Source of the DNA: CAWDPQ01 sp963804245
Lineage (GTDB): Bacteria; Acidobacteriota; Vicinamibacteria; Vicinamibacterales; 2-12-FULL-66-21
Reading direction: 5' to 3'
Length of the DNA: 64,000 nucleotides
Assembly: GCA_963804245.1 (NCBI GenBank)
Contig: CAWDPQ010000009.1
Span: 620,001 to 684,000 of the forward strand
Position numbers and translations under genes: made by a program. How positions within the stretch are numbered: position 1 is the first letter of the stretch; each line of letters begins with the position of its first letter. Below the pieces are notes generated by a model. That model was given only the letters and a program-made list of their open reading frames with translations. It had not been told where the DNA came from and made no database searches. Positions 9,045-17,475 of the stretch are shown piece by piece.

Positions 9045-9533
9045 TTAGAAATCGACGCCGCGACGGCGCAGGACGGCATTGCGGAGGCCGACGGGGAGAG
9101 CGGGTTCGACCTCGTGGGTATCGCGTCCGAGCGCGCCGGCCATCAGCCGTGCGTGCCGCAGGACGCGCTCGATTTCGGCAAGCAGATGTGTCGGCAGGCA
9201 GGGCTTCAACAGCATGGCGCTGAAGCCGGCTCGCTGCGCTTCGCTCTGAATCTCGGTGGTCCAGTGCGCCGTCATGCCGATGATTGGTACGTGTCTGGTC
9301 AGCCGATCCGCGTGCAGCGCCGCGGCCAGACCGAAACCGTCGAGTCCCGGCATCGCGATGTCGGTGACCACGACATCAGGCACGTTCTCGAGCGCCGTGG
9401 CCAGCGCTTCGCGACCGTCACCCCGGCCGGAGGCGATGAAACCGGCCGTCGACAGGAACTCGATGTATCCGCTGAGCGAGTGCGGATCATCTTCGGCCAC
9501 GAGGACGACTCTGCCGGGAGTCGGCGCTTCCAT
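9045..9533 (-). CDS. Stand-alone response-regulator receiver protein
   Basis: 162 residues, mostly one CheY-like receiver domain. The acidic pocket is VAEDDP (residues 13-17), the phospho-acceptor is Asp58 in VVVTDIAMPGLDG, and the switch Thr and Lys are in GMTAH and LLKPC. About 35 residues follow the domain without a recognisable output module, so signalling would be by protein contact. No kinase gene is adjacent. It is convergent with the small membrane protein. Confidence 0.9.
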   Translation of the reverse strand: MEAPTPGRVVLVAEDDPHSLSGYIEFLSTAGFIASGRGDGREALATALENVPDVVVTDIAMPGLDGFGLAAALHADRLTRHVPIIGMTAHWTTEIQSEAQRAGFSAMLLKPCLPTHLLAEIERVLRHARLMAGALGRDTHEVEPALPVGLRNAVLRRRGVDF

Positions 9534-9765
9534 ACCCGGGGACGCTCCGCAAACCCCGGGCCATCGGCTAAGCGGTTGCAGAGGTTGGTTTTTGCTCGTT
9601 TTTCTTCAGCTTATCCGATCACAAAGCCGACATCCGATGCCGAAATTGCAGTTCCGCCTCCCGAAGATGCGTTTTCCGCTCAAAGAGCATGTAAAAACGC
9701 GCCTGTCCCGGTGGTTGTGAAACATCGGCGCTATACTCGAAATCCGTTATCGCGGGAGGCGTTCT

Positions 9766-11520
9766 GTGGCTGGCAAGCGCGGCGTTTGGCTCGTCATTGT
9801 GCTCGTGGTCGTGGCGGTGCTCATCTCCGCCGCCGGCCTGATCGTTACCGCGCTGCTCATCGGGCGCGAGCCCAAGGTGGCCGGCAACTCCACGTTGATC
9901 GTGCGGGTGAGCGGGAATCTCGACGAGATCGAGCCGGGCGGGCTCGTCGGATCGTTCATGAAAGCGCCCCCGACCGTCCGTTCGCTGATTGACACGCTGC
10001 GCAAAGCCAAGGTCGATCGGCGCGTGCAGAGCGTCGTCATCCGTCCAACCAGCACCGCCGCGCTCTGGGGCAAGGTGCAGGAGGTGCGGGACGCCATCCT
10101 CGACTACAAGACGTCGGGAAAGCCGATCATCGCCTACCTCGAATACGGCGGTGAACAGGAGTTCTATCTGGCGACCGCCTGTGACAAGGTCTTTCTGATG
10201 CCGGCGGCGTCGCTCGACTTGACTGGCATGGCCAACTACGAGCTGTTCCTGCGCGGCACGCTCGAGAAGATCGGGGCGGTGCCCGATGCGCTGCACATCG
10301 GTGAATACAAGACGGCGTCGAACATGTTCACCGAGAACACGATGACGCCTGCGCACCGCGAGATGGCGGAGTCGCTCAACGGCGACATGTACGAGCAGCT
10401 GATTCGCGGGCTCGCGCAGGGTCGGCGCAAGTCCGAGCAGGCGATCCGCGAGATGATCGATCACGGACCGTACTTGCCGGAAGATGCGGTTCGCGCCGGT
10501 CTCGTGGACGATCTGGCGTATGAGGACGAGCTCGACGACAAAGTGCAGCTGGGCCAGAAGTCGGGCACGAGCGCCAGGTTCATGGAAGAAGACGAGTACC
10601 GGCAGGTGAGTCTGACGTCGCTCGGCCTGAACAGAGGTCCGCGCATCGCCGTCATCTACGCGGTCGGGATCATCAGCTCGGGGGAGAGCAGCTACGACTC
10701 GCCGCAGGGAATGGTCGCCGGGTCGGACACGATCGTGCGCTACCTGCGAAAGGCGCGCGCCGACAGCAGCGTCCGCGCGATCGTGCTGCGCATCGACAGC
10801 CCCGGCGGCTCGGCGATCGCCTCCGACGTGATCTGGCGCGAGGTGCAGCTCACGCGAGCGAGTAAGCCGGTGATTGCCTCGATGTCGGATGTCGCGGCCT
10901 CAGGCGGCTACTACATCGCCATGCCGGCCCACGCGATCGTCGCGCAACCGGCGACGCTGACCGGCTCGATCGGCGTCGTGATGATCAAGTTCGTGATCGA
11001 CGGCACGTTGAAGAAGATGGGAATGAACATGGAGTCGGTCACGCAGGGGCGCTACGCCGGGCTCTACTCGCCGATCCGGCCTTTCTCTCCCGAGGAACGC
11101 GCGCGCGTCACCCAGCATATGCAGGCGACCTACGACTTGTTCGTCGAAAAGGCAGCGGCCGGCCGGAATACGACGCCTGAACGCATCGACGCCGTGGCCC
11201 AGGGCCGGGTCTGGACGGGGAAACAAGCGAAGCAGATTGGTCTGGTCGACGAGCTGGGCGGGCTGCAGCGGGCGCTGGTCATCGCCAAGCAGCGCGCAAA
11301 GCTCGAGCCGAATGCGGAAGTGGAGCTGATGCTCTATCCGCCGAAGAAGTCGTTCTACGAGGCGCTGGCAGACCCGTTCGGCCGGATGGACAGCGGCACC
11401 ATGCTCGGCAGCCTGCTCGGTTTCCGCGATCCGCGAGCGCTGCAGGCGCTTTCAGCGCCCTTGCGCCTCTTCCGCCGCGGCGAGCCGCTCGCACTCATGC
11501 CGAACGTGTTCGTTCACTAA
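9766..11520 (+). CDS. sppA: Signal peptide peptidase SppA
   Basis: 584 residues, the tandem-domain long form like E. coli SppA, which degrades cleaved signal peptides in the membrane. GTG 9766 is preceded by GGGAGG. An N-terminal membrane anchor occupies residues about 6-30. The catalytic dyad is visible: Lys182 in HIGEYKTASN of the first repeat and Ser379 in SDVAASGGYYIA of the second. SIGVVMIKF follows in the serine domain. A TATACT element near 9731 may be its -10 box. It is followed by two hairpins and a convergent gene. Confidence 0.95.
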   Translation: MAGKRGVWLVIVLVVVAVLISAAGLIVTALLIGREPKVAGNSTLIVRVSGNLDEIEPGGLVGSFMKAPPTVRSLIDTLRKAKVDRRVQSVVIRPTSTAALWGKVQEVRDAILDYKTSGKPIIAYLEYGGEQEFYLATACDKVFLMPAASLDLTGMANYELFLRGTLEKIGAVPDALHIGEYKTASNMFTENTMTPAHREMAESLNGDMYEQLIRGLAQGRRKSEQAIREMIDHGPYLPEDAVRAGLVDDLAYEDELDDKVQLGQKSGTSARFMEEDEYRQVSLTSLGLNRGPRIAVIYAVGIISSGESSYDSPQGMVAGSDTIVRYLRKARADSSVRAIVLRIDSPGGSAIASDVIWREVQLTRASKPVIASMSDVAASGGYYIAMPAHAIVAQPATLTGSIGVVMIKFVIDGTLKKMGMNMESVTQGRYAGLYSPIRPFSPEERARVTQHMQATYDLFVEKAAAGRNTTPERIDAVAQGRVWTGKQAKQIGLVDELGGLQRALVIAKQRAKLEPNAEVELMLYPPKKSFYEALADPFGRMDSGTMLGSLLGFRDPRALQALSAPLRLFRRGEPLALMPNVFVH

Positions 11521-11529
11521 CGCATGTAG

Positions 11530-11594
11530 CGCGCAGCTTTAGCTGCGCGTCAGAGCTGGCTCGAGCGACATTGACGCGGGGCTAAAGCCCCGCG
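11530..11594. repeat. Two CTTTAG/CTAAAG hairpins
   Basis: Perfect inverted repeats at 11530-11549 (CGCGCAGCT, TT, AGCTGCGCG) and 11575-11594 (CGCGGGGCT, AA, AGCCCCGCG) between the convergent sppA and ppiD genes. They are REP-like and could stop transcription from both sides. Confidence 0.75.
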
Positions 11595-11604
11595 CCACGG
11601 GTGT

Positions 11605-13530
11605 CTATGTAATAACTTGGGCCAGCGTCTCCCGATTGATGTTGATCTTCATCCGCTCCCGCGCCTTGTTCATGTAAGACGTGTAGAAGCGATTGCGCCG
11701 CTCGCCGATCAGCTGCTCGCGCACCTGCGGCTTGCCAGCGGTGACTTCCGCCGGCGTGACATCCTTCTTCTCCAACACCTTGACGATGACGGCGCCGTTA
11801 TCGGTCACGATGGCGTCGCTGACGCCGCCGGTGGGCAGCGTGAAGGCCACGGCGTCCACCGCCGGGCTGACGCCCGCTTCAGGAACCGCGGACCCGCGGG
11901 CGAGGAGCTCGCTGTCGTGCGCTTCGAGCCCGGCCGCCTTGGCGACGGCGTTGAAGTCGCCTGACTTCAGCTTCGGACCAATCTCGGCGGCTCTCTTGCG
12001 CGCCTCGTCGAGCGCCTTCTTCTTGACGATATCGTCGCGCACTTTCGCTTTCACCTCGTCGAGCGAAGGCAACCGCGCCGGCTGATTGCCGGTGACGGTG
12101 ATGAAGGCGAAGCCCTGCGGCGTGCGAATGGGATCGCTGACCTCTCCCTCCTTCATTTCGAACGCGCGCTCGCCGACGGCCGGTGCCATGCCGAGGCCGG
12201 CGATCGGCTCGTCGCGGGCGAAAAATCCCGACTCGCTCACCGTCAATCCGCGTGACCGCGCCGCCGTGTCGAGATCCGCCGGCGTTTTCAGCAGCGGGGC
12301 AACGCCGTCGACGATGCGTTGCGCCTCGGCCTGGGCCCGCTCCCACTTGATCTGATCCTCGATCTGCGCCCGCACCTCGTCGAGGCTGCGCGTGGTCGCC
12401 GCCTTCTTGTCGGTGAGCTTGATGATGTGCAACCCGAAGGGCGACTTGACGACGTCGCTGATCTGGCCGACTTCCAGAGCGTACGCGGCGTCCTCGAATT
12501 CCTTCGCCATGCGCCCGCGACCGAAGAAGTCCAGGTCGCCACCGCGCGTTTTCCCGACTTCCTCTTCCGTGTACTGATTCGCGAGCTTGGCGAAATCGGC
12601 GCCCGGCTTCTTGACCTCGGCGAGCACTTTCTCCGCCTGCGCCTTCACCGCGGCTTCATCCTTGCCGTCGATCTTGAAGAGGATGTGGCTGGCGCGGACC
12701 TGTTCCGGCGTGCTGTATTGCTGCTGGTTGTCCTCGTAGTGGCGCTGCACGTCCTGCGGCGACACCTGCGTGCGCTCGCGCAGGCTCTGGGTGTCGACCA
12801 TCCCGTACTTGATCTTGCGCTTTTCGGGCAGCCGATAGTCGTTCTTGCGCTCCTCGAACGTCTTCGCCACGTCCGCATCGGACACCGAGCCGGCAACCGC
12901 CTCGCGGAACTTGTCCGCCGGGAAGTTGACGACCGCCAGCTTGACCTTCTCGTTCTGGCGCTTGAATTCGTCTTCGACCTCGCGATCGCTGATTGCGATC
13001 CAGTCGGTCAGCGCTCCGCGGAGTTTCTCGACGGCCACGCTGCGGCGAATCTGCTCCTCGAATTCATCGGTGCGCAGCGGCGGATTGGCCATCTGCAGCA
13101 TCTGCCGGTAGCGCGTGTCGCCGATGAAGTGTCCGTTCTCCTGGAAGTAGGGAAGCGCCAGAATGCGTTCGCGCACTTCCTCGTCGCTCGCGCCGATGCC
13201 GAGACGTTCGGCCTCGGCCAGCGCGGCCTCTTCCTCGATCATCTGCTGGACGATTCGCTGGTCGATTCCGAGCTGCTTCAGCAGCTTTTCGTCCACGTTA
13301 CCGCCGAACTGGCTGCGATACTGCTGCATCTGCTGCAGATATGCGCGCCGGAACCGTCCAACGGTGATGTCCCGGCCGTCCACCGTCGCCACGACGTCGT
13401 GAGTGCCGGCGGGCATCCCGGGGGTTGGGAGAAAACTGGGGATATAGAGAAGGATGAACGCCACCACGACGAAGAACAGGCTCCACTTGAGCCAGTTCTT
13501 ATGGCGCCGCATCCGGTCGAGCATGGTCAT
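11605..13530 (-). CDS. PpiD-like membrane-anchored peptidyl-prolyl isomerase
   Basis: 641 residues. A single N-terminal transmembrane helix (WSLFFVVVAFILLYIP) anchors a periplasmic body with a SurA_N-like helical region (residues about 45-230), a parvulin rotamase domain (VRASHILFKIDGKD to PFGLHIIKLTDKK, residues about 270-365) and a second degenerate parvulin-like region to about 590. PpiD acts at the SecYEG exit, assisting folding of outer-membrane and periplasmic proteins. The length matches E. coli PpiD (623). ATG 13530 is supported by an upstream ACGAGG-type site. The long open frame on the opposite strand is a shadow. Confidence 0.92.
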   Translation of the reverse strand: MTMLDRMRRHKNWLKWSLFFVVVAFILLYIPSFLPTPGMPAGTHDVVATVDGRDITVGRFRRAYLQQMQQYRSQFGGNVDEKLLKQLGIDQRIVQQMIEEEAALAEAERLGIGASDEEVRERILALPYFQENGHFIGDTRYRQMLQMANPPLRTDEFEEQIRRSVAVEKLRGALTDWIAISDREVEDEFKRQNEKVKLAVVNFPADKFREAVAGSVSDADVAKTFEERKNDYRLPEKRKIKYGMVDTQSLRERTQVSPQDVQRHYEDNQQQYSTPEQVRASHILFKIDGKDEAAVKAQAEKVLAEVKKPGADFAKLANQYTEEEVGKTRGGDLDFFGRGRMAKEFEDAAYALEVGQISDVVKSPFGLHIIKLTDKKAATTRSLDEVRAQIEDQIKWERAQAEAQRIVDGVAPLLKTPADLDTAARSRGLTVSESGFFARDEPIAGLGMAPAVGERAFEMKEGEVSDPIRTPQGFAFITVTGNQPARLPSLDEVKAKVRDDIVKKKALDEARKRAAEIGPKLKSGDFNAVAKAAGLEAHDSELLARGSAVPEAGVSPAVDAVAFTLPTGGVSDAIVTDNGAVIVKVLEKKDVTPAEVTAGKPQVREQLIGERRNRFYTSYMNKARERMKININRETLAQVIT

Positions 13531-13619
13531 GGCTGCAAGCCTCGTTTGAGCGGGCAGAAACTCACATTATGACAGTTCTTCTGGACCATGGGGCGTGCCG
13601 CGCCGATAAATAGGCCGGT

Positions 13620-14801
13620 GTGCTATATTTGTTGGGAATAGAAGGACTTAGAGCGATTCGTCACTCCCATGAGACGCAGAGCCGATTGACGGAGACCGGC
13701 AGGCAGCAGCTTCGGGCCCGTCAGCGCCGTCCATCGACCCGGAAACCTGCGTCAACGGGGCGATCCGACCTCGCGACCCGGTTGCAGCGGATTCAAACGG
13801 CGCTGCGGCGTCGGTGGTCACGCGCCGATACCCTCGCGGAGATGATCCGGGCCGTGAACGCCAGCCTCGACCCCGAGCGGGTCGCGGAGGCGCTCGTCGC
13901 GCGTGCCACGGAATGGGTGCCGGCGCCCGGCTGGCTGGTCCTGGCCCGCAACGACAGCGGGGGGATTCAGCCGATGGCCACCCGTGCCCTTTCCCCCACG
14001 CTCGACGCCGCCGCCACGGCCGTCGGCGGGTGGGTGATCCGGACGGGTGAGGTGTTTTCGTCGGCGGACGTGAGCGGAGACCGGCGGCTGATCCGCGCCG
14101 ACGCCGCCGTCGCCGTGGCGGCCATCGGACTGCCGCTCGAGAGCCGGGGTGGGGTAATTGGCGCGCTCGTGGCGATCGATCGTGTGGCCGCTGCGCGCGA
14201 GCCGCGGTTCGAGCGGGCCACGCTGAACGTCGTCAAGGCGGCGCTCGAGCCGGCGGCGATCGCGCTCGACAACGCGGTGCGCATGCAGCGCGCCGAGGCG
14301 TTGTCGGTCACCGACGACCTGACGCAGTTGTACAACTCGCGGTATCTGGCGCAGGTGCTGAGACGGGAAACGAAGCGTGCATCGCGCAGCGGGCGGCCGT
14401 TGTCGCTGTTGTTCATCGACCTCGATGGCTTCAAGTCGATCAACGACAAACACGGGCATCTGTTTGGCAGCCGCGCCCTGGTCGAGGCCGCCGGCGTCAT
14501 CCGCGACAGTGCGCGCGAAACGGACATCGTGGCGCGTTTCGGAGGGGACGAGTTCGCGCTCGTGCTGCCGGATACGGGTAGCGACGGAGCTTTTTTCGTC
14601 GGCGAGCGCATCCGCGAAAAGATCGCAGCGTGGATTTTCCTCAAGAGTATCGGGCTGAATATTTCCCTGACGGTCTCGGTTGGCGTTGCGACGCTTCCCG
14701 ACGTCGCCGCCTCGGCCGAGCAGCTGATTCAGGCCGCGGACGAGGCGATGTATGCGGTCAAGGACGGCGGGAAGAACGGCATCCGGGTAGCCGGTGCGTG
14801 A
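13620..14801 (+). CDS. GAF-GGDEF diguanylate cyclase
   Basis: About 390 residues. A basic N-terminal stretch of about 70 residues is followed by a GAF-like sensory domain (residues about 75-215) and a GGDEF domain. The active site is FGGDEF with an RETD inhibitory site five residues upstream, so the enzyme should make cyclic-di-GMP and be product-inhibited. LFIDLDGFKSINDKHGH carries the metal-binding Asp. The start is uncertain: the frame opens at GTG 13620, where TATATT at 13624 looks like a -10 box, so a later TTG such as 13686 is possible. No membrane segment is seen. Confidence 0.92.
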   Translation: MLYLLGIEGLRAIRHSHETQSRLTETGRQQLRARQRRPSTRKPASTGRSDLATRLQRIQTALRRRWSRADTLAEMIRAVNASLDPERVAEALVARATEWVPAPGWLVLARNDSGGIQPMATRALSPTLDAAATAVGGWVIRTGEVFSSADVSGDRRLIRADAAVAVAAIGLPLESRGGVIGALVAIDRVAAAREPRFERATLNVVKAALEPAAIALDNAVRMQRAEALSVTDDLTQLYNSRYLAQVLRRETKRASRSGRPLSLLFIDLDGFKSINDKHGHLFGSRALVEAAGVIRDSARETDIVARFGGDEFALVLPDTGSDGAFFVGERIREKIAAWIFLKSIGLNISLTVSVGVATLPDVAASAEQLIQAADEAMYAVKDGGKNGIRVAGA

Positions 14802-14894
14802 CACGTTGAACGCTGAACTTCGCGTGCCGAATGCGGGTCTGCGCGATCGCCTGCGTCGGTCAGCGGTCGACGTTCATGGCTTCGAGGAGTTTCA

Positions 14895-15920
14895 TTGAGT
14901 CTGCGTTCTCTGTTTTCGCTCTTCTCGAGCGATCTCGCGATCGATCTCGGGACGGCCAACACGTGCGTCTACGCTCGCGGGAAGGGCATTGTCGTCAACG
15001 AGCCGTCCATCGTCGCCATCAACAAGGTGAACGGGCGGATTGAAGCGGTTGGCAGGGACGCCAAGGACATGCTCGGCCGGACGCCGGGCAACATCGTCGC
15101 CATCAAACCGATGAAGGACGGCGTCATCGCCGACTTCGAGGTGACCGAGAAGATGCTGACGTACTTCATCAAAAAGGCGCACAACCGCAATGTCTGGGTG
15201 CGGCCGCGCATCGTGATCGGAGTGCCGTCGGAGATCACACAGGTCGAGAAGCGAGCGGTGAAAGACAGCGCCTACCGGGCCAAGGCGAGCGAGGTTCACC
15301 TCGTCGAGGAAGCCATGGCCGCGGCCATCGGCGCCGGCATGCCCATCACCGAGCCGTCCGGCAACATGATCGTGGACGTCGGCGGCGGCACGACCGACAT
15401 CGCCGTCATTTCATTGGCCGGCATCGTCTACAGCAAAGCGGTGCGGGTGGCGGGCAACGAGATGGATGAAGCGATCATCCAGTACATCAAGAAAACGTAC
15501 AACCTGCTCATCGGCGAGCGCACGGCCGAAGCCATCAAGATGGAGATCGGCTCAGCGTATCCGCTCGAGGAGCGGATGACGATGGAGATCAAGGGCCGGC
15601 ACCTGATCGAGGGCGTGCCGAAGACGATCACGATCACGGACGAAGAAGTCCGCGAAGCGCTGGCGGAAACCGTAAACGTCATCGTCGATGCCGTGCGCGT
15701 CGCGCTCGAGCGCACGCCGCCGGAACTGTCCGCCGACATCGTCGATCGCGGCATCGTGCTCACCGGCGGCGGATCGCTGCTCAAGAACCTGGACAAGCGG
15801 CTGCGCGAGGAAACCGGCCTGCCGCTGGCCATGGCGGAGGATCCGCTGTCATCGGTCGTGCTCGGCGCCGGCAAGATGCTGTCGGACTTCAATCTGTTGC
15901 GGAAGATTTCGATTGACTAG
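14895..15920 (+). CDS. mreB: Rod shape-determining protein MreB
   Basis: 341 residues, the normal MreB length. It is the actin-like filament that organises lateral wall synthesis at the inner face of the membrane. Phosphate-binding loops are visible: AIDLGTANTCVYARGKGIV at the N-terminus and VDVGGGTTDIAVISL, with LTGGGSLLKNL near the end. TTG 14895 is chosen because GAGGAG lies five bases upstream. It heads the cluster mreB-mreC-mreD-PBP2-rodA-RNase G. Confidence 0.97.
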   Translation: MSLRSLFSLFSSDLAIDLGTANTCVYARGKGIVVNEPSIVAINKVNGRIEAVGRDAKDMLGRTPGNIVAIKPMKDGVIADFEVTEKMLTYFIKKAHNRNVWVRPRIVIGVPSEITQVEKRAVKDSAYRAKASEVHLVEEAMAAAIGAGMPITEPSGNMIVDVGGGTTDIAVISLAGIVYSKAVRVAGNEMDEAIIQYIKKTYNLLIGERTAEAIKMEIGSAYPLEERMTMEIKGRHLIEGVPKTITITDEEVREALAETVNVIVDAVRVALERTPPELSADIVDRGIVLTGGGSLLKNLDKRLREETGLPLAMAEDPLSSVVLGAGKMLSDFNLLRKISID

Positions 15921-16030
15921 ACCGGCAGCTCGGCGAGCTCGGCGCTCGGAGTCGGTAGAACCCGGGATGGCAGAACCGAACGGTACAATGCGAATCTCGA
16001 GCCCCGAACTACCGAGCGCCGAGCGCCGAG
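15921..16030. repeat. GGCGCTC-type heptamer inverted repeats
   Basis: AGCTCGG/GCGCTCGG units after mreB and CGAGCGC units just before mreC are complementary to each other, separated by about 45 bases. Possible hairpin between mreB and mreC, which could lower expression of the downstream genes. Confidence 0.5.
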
Positions 16031-16897
16031 ATGCTAGATATTCGCCAGCGCACCGGGTACCTGTTCCTGGCGGTCACGGTTGGCCACGTGATCCTGATCT
16101 CGGCACAGGTGCAGTCGAAATCGGGCGTGCGGGTCCTGGAGTCGGTCACGCTCGGCGCCTTCGCCAGCGTTCAGCAGAGCACCGCGAGCGTCGTGCACGG
16201 CGTGCGCAATGGGTGGGGGAACTACGTGGACCTGCGCGGCGTTCGGTCGGAGAACGAAACGCTGCGGAAGCAGGTGGCGGAGCTCGAGGTTCGCCTGCAG
16301 GAGCAACGCGCCTTGGCGGCGCGCACGACGAAGTTGCAAGAGCTGCTGAACCTGCGCGTTACCGTATCGACGCCGACGCTTCCCGCGGAGGTGATTGCCG
16401 GAAACCCGAACCCGGGGATGCAATCGGTCACCATCGATCGCGGTTCCGCCGACGGCGTGCAGGAGAACATGGCGGTCATCGCACCCACGGGCATCGTCGG
16501 GCGCGTGGTGGGGTCGCCGGCGGCGCATGCGGCGCGCGTGCAGCTCATCATCGATCGCCACGCTGCGGCCGGAGCGTTGAGCGAGCGCACGAGAGCCGGC
16601 GGCATCGTGGTCGGCCAGGACGAGCCTGGGAAAGCGCCTCTGCGCCTGGAGCTGGTGTCGAACCTCGCCGATCTGAAGGTGGACGACACGATTGTGACTT
16701 CCGGTGCGGAAGGCATCTACCCGAAGGGCTTTGCGATAGGGCGCGTGGCATCCGTCGAGAAGGGAAAGGGCCTGTATCTCGACGTCACAGTCCGGCCGCT
16801 GGTCGAATTCCGCAGCCTGGAGGAAGTGCTCGTGGTGCTCGTGCCCGCGCGCTCGGCGGTCAGTGCGGCGGAGTCCGACGCCGGGTCGACGCGATGA
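16031..16897 (+). CDS. mreC: Rod shape-determining protein MreC
   Basis: 288 residues. A short cytoplasmic start, one transmembrane helix (residues about 12-30), a coiled-coil (about 70-105, LRKQVAELEVRLQEQ) and the periplasmic beta-barrel double domain (PAEVIAGNPNPGMQSVTIDRG onward). MreC couples MreB to PBP2 and RodA. It overlaps mreD by four bases (ATGA), so the two are translationally coupled. Confidence 0.95.
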   Translation: MLDIRQRTGYLFLAVTVGHVILISAQVQSKSGVRVLESVTLGAFASVQQSTASVVHGVRNGWGNYVDLRGVRSENETLRKQVAELEVRLQEQRALAARTTKLQELLNLRVTVSTPTLPAEVIAGNPNPGMQSVTIDRGSADGVQENMAVIAPTGIVGRVVGSPAAHAARVQLIIDRHAAAGALSERTRAGGIVVGQDEPGKAPLRLELVSNLADLKVDDTIVTSGAEGIYPKGFAIGRVASVEKGKGLYLDVTVRPLVEFRSLEEVLVVLVPARSAVSAAESDAGSTR

Positions 16898-17412
16898 AAG
16901 CAGCAGGCGTAATCCTGGCTCTGGCCGGGGCGCTGGCGCTGCAGACGACGCTCGCGGGACTGACGATGGGCGGCGGAACCGCCGTCAACCTGGTACTTGT
17001 CGCCGTCGTGTTCGTCGCGCTGGTTTACGGGCCGGTGCCCGGTTTGCTGGCTGGCAGCGCCGGCGGGATCATCCAGGATGCGCTCGCCGGCGGGGTCATC
17101 GGGATCGGCGGCCTGACGAAAACGATCGTCGGCTTCGCGGTCGGCGTGCTTGGTGCCCAGTTCATCGTCTCGCAGCCGCTGCCGCGGTTCGTGATGTTCA
17201 TCGGCGCCACTCTCGTCCACGAGCTGTGTTTTCAGGCGCTGTACGCGCTCGTCGAGTCCCGCGCGTTCGCGCTGCGCTGGACAGCGGTGCTGACCCAGGC
17301 CGCCGTCAATGGCATCGTCGGGATCATCGCGTTCCAGATTGTTGAGATGGGCCCCGGCCTCCTGCAGCGGCGCCGTGACCGAGGCGCCAGCATCACCCGG
17401 CGACGATTTTAG
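16894..17412 (+). CDS. mreD: Rod shape-determining protein MreD
   Basis: 172 residues and very hydrophobic, with five to six membrane helices, as expected for MreD. ATG 16894 overlaps the stop of mreC. The longer open frame that starts at 15688 in this phase is a shadow across mreB and mreC. The end is a basic tail (RRRDRGASITRRRF) just before the ACGACTA repeat. Confidence 0.92.
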   Translation: MKAAGVILALAGALALQTTLAGLTMGGGTAVNLVLVAVVFVALVYGPVPGLLAGSAGGIIQDALAGGVIGIGGLTKTIVGFAVGVLGAQFIVSQPLPRFVMFIGATLVHELCFQALYALVESRAFALRWTAVLTQAAVNGIVGIIAFQIVEMGPGLLQRRRDRGASITRRRF

Positions 17413-17475
17413 GACTGACGACTGACGATAACGATACGACTAACGACGACTAACGACTAGCGACCGACGACTAAT
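17411..17475. repeat. ACGACTA heptamer repeat inside the mre cluster
   Basis: GACTGAC and ACGACTA units (about eight) fill the whole gap between mreD and the PBP2 gene. Confidence 0.75.

Noticed and set aside
9045..9992. Plus-strand 319-residue ORF across the receiver gene
   Set aside because: It opposes a receiver domain with all conserved residues and continues into sppA in the wrong frame.
12319..13572. 417-residue open frame on the plus strand opposite ppiD
   Set aside because: It is antisense to a strong PpiD coding frame, has no start signal and reads as His/Arg/Asp/Leu-rich shadow sequence typical of GC-rich third-position bias.
15688..17412. 574-residue frame from mreB into mreD
   Set aside because: Only its last 172 residues (mreD) are real; the rest is out of frame with mreB and mreC.
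17411..17475. CRISPR-like tandem array
   Set aside because: Units are only seven bases with no spacers of constant length, and no cas genes are present.
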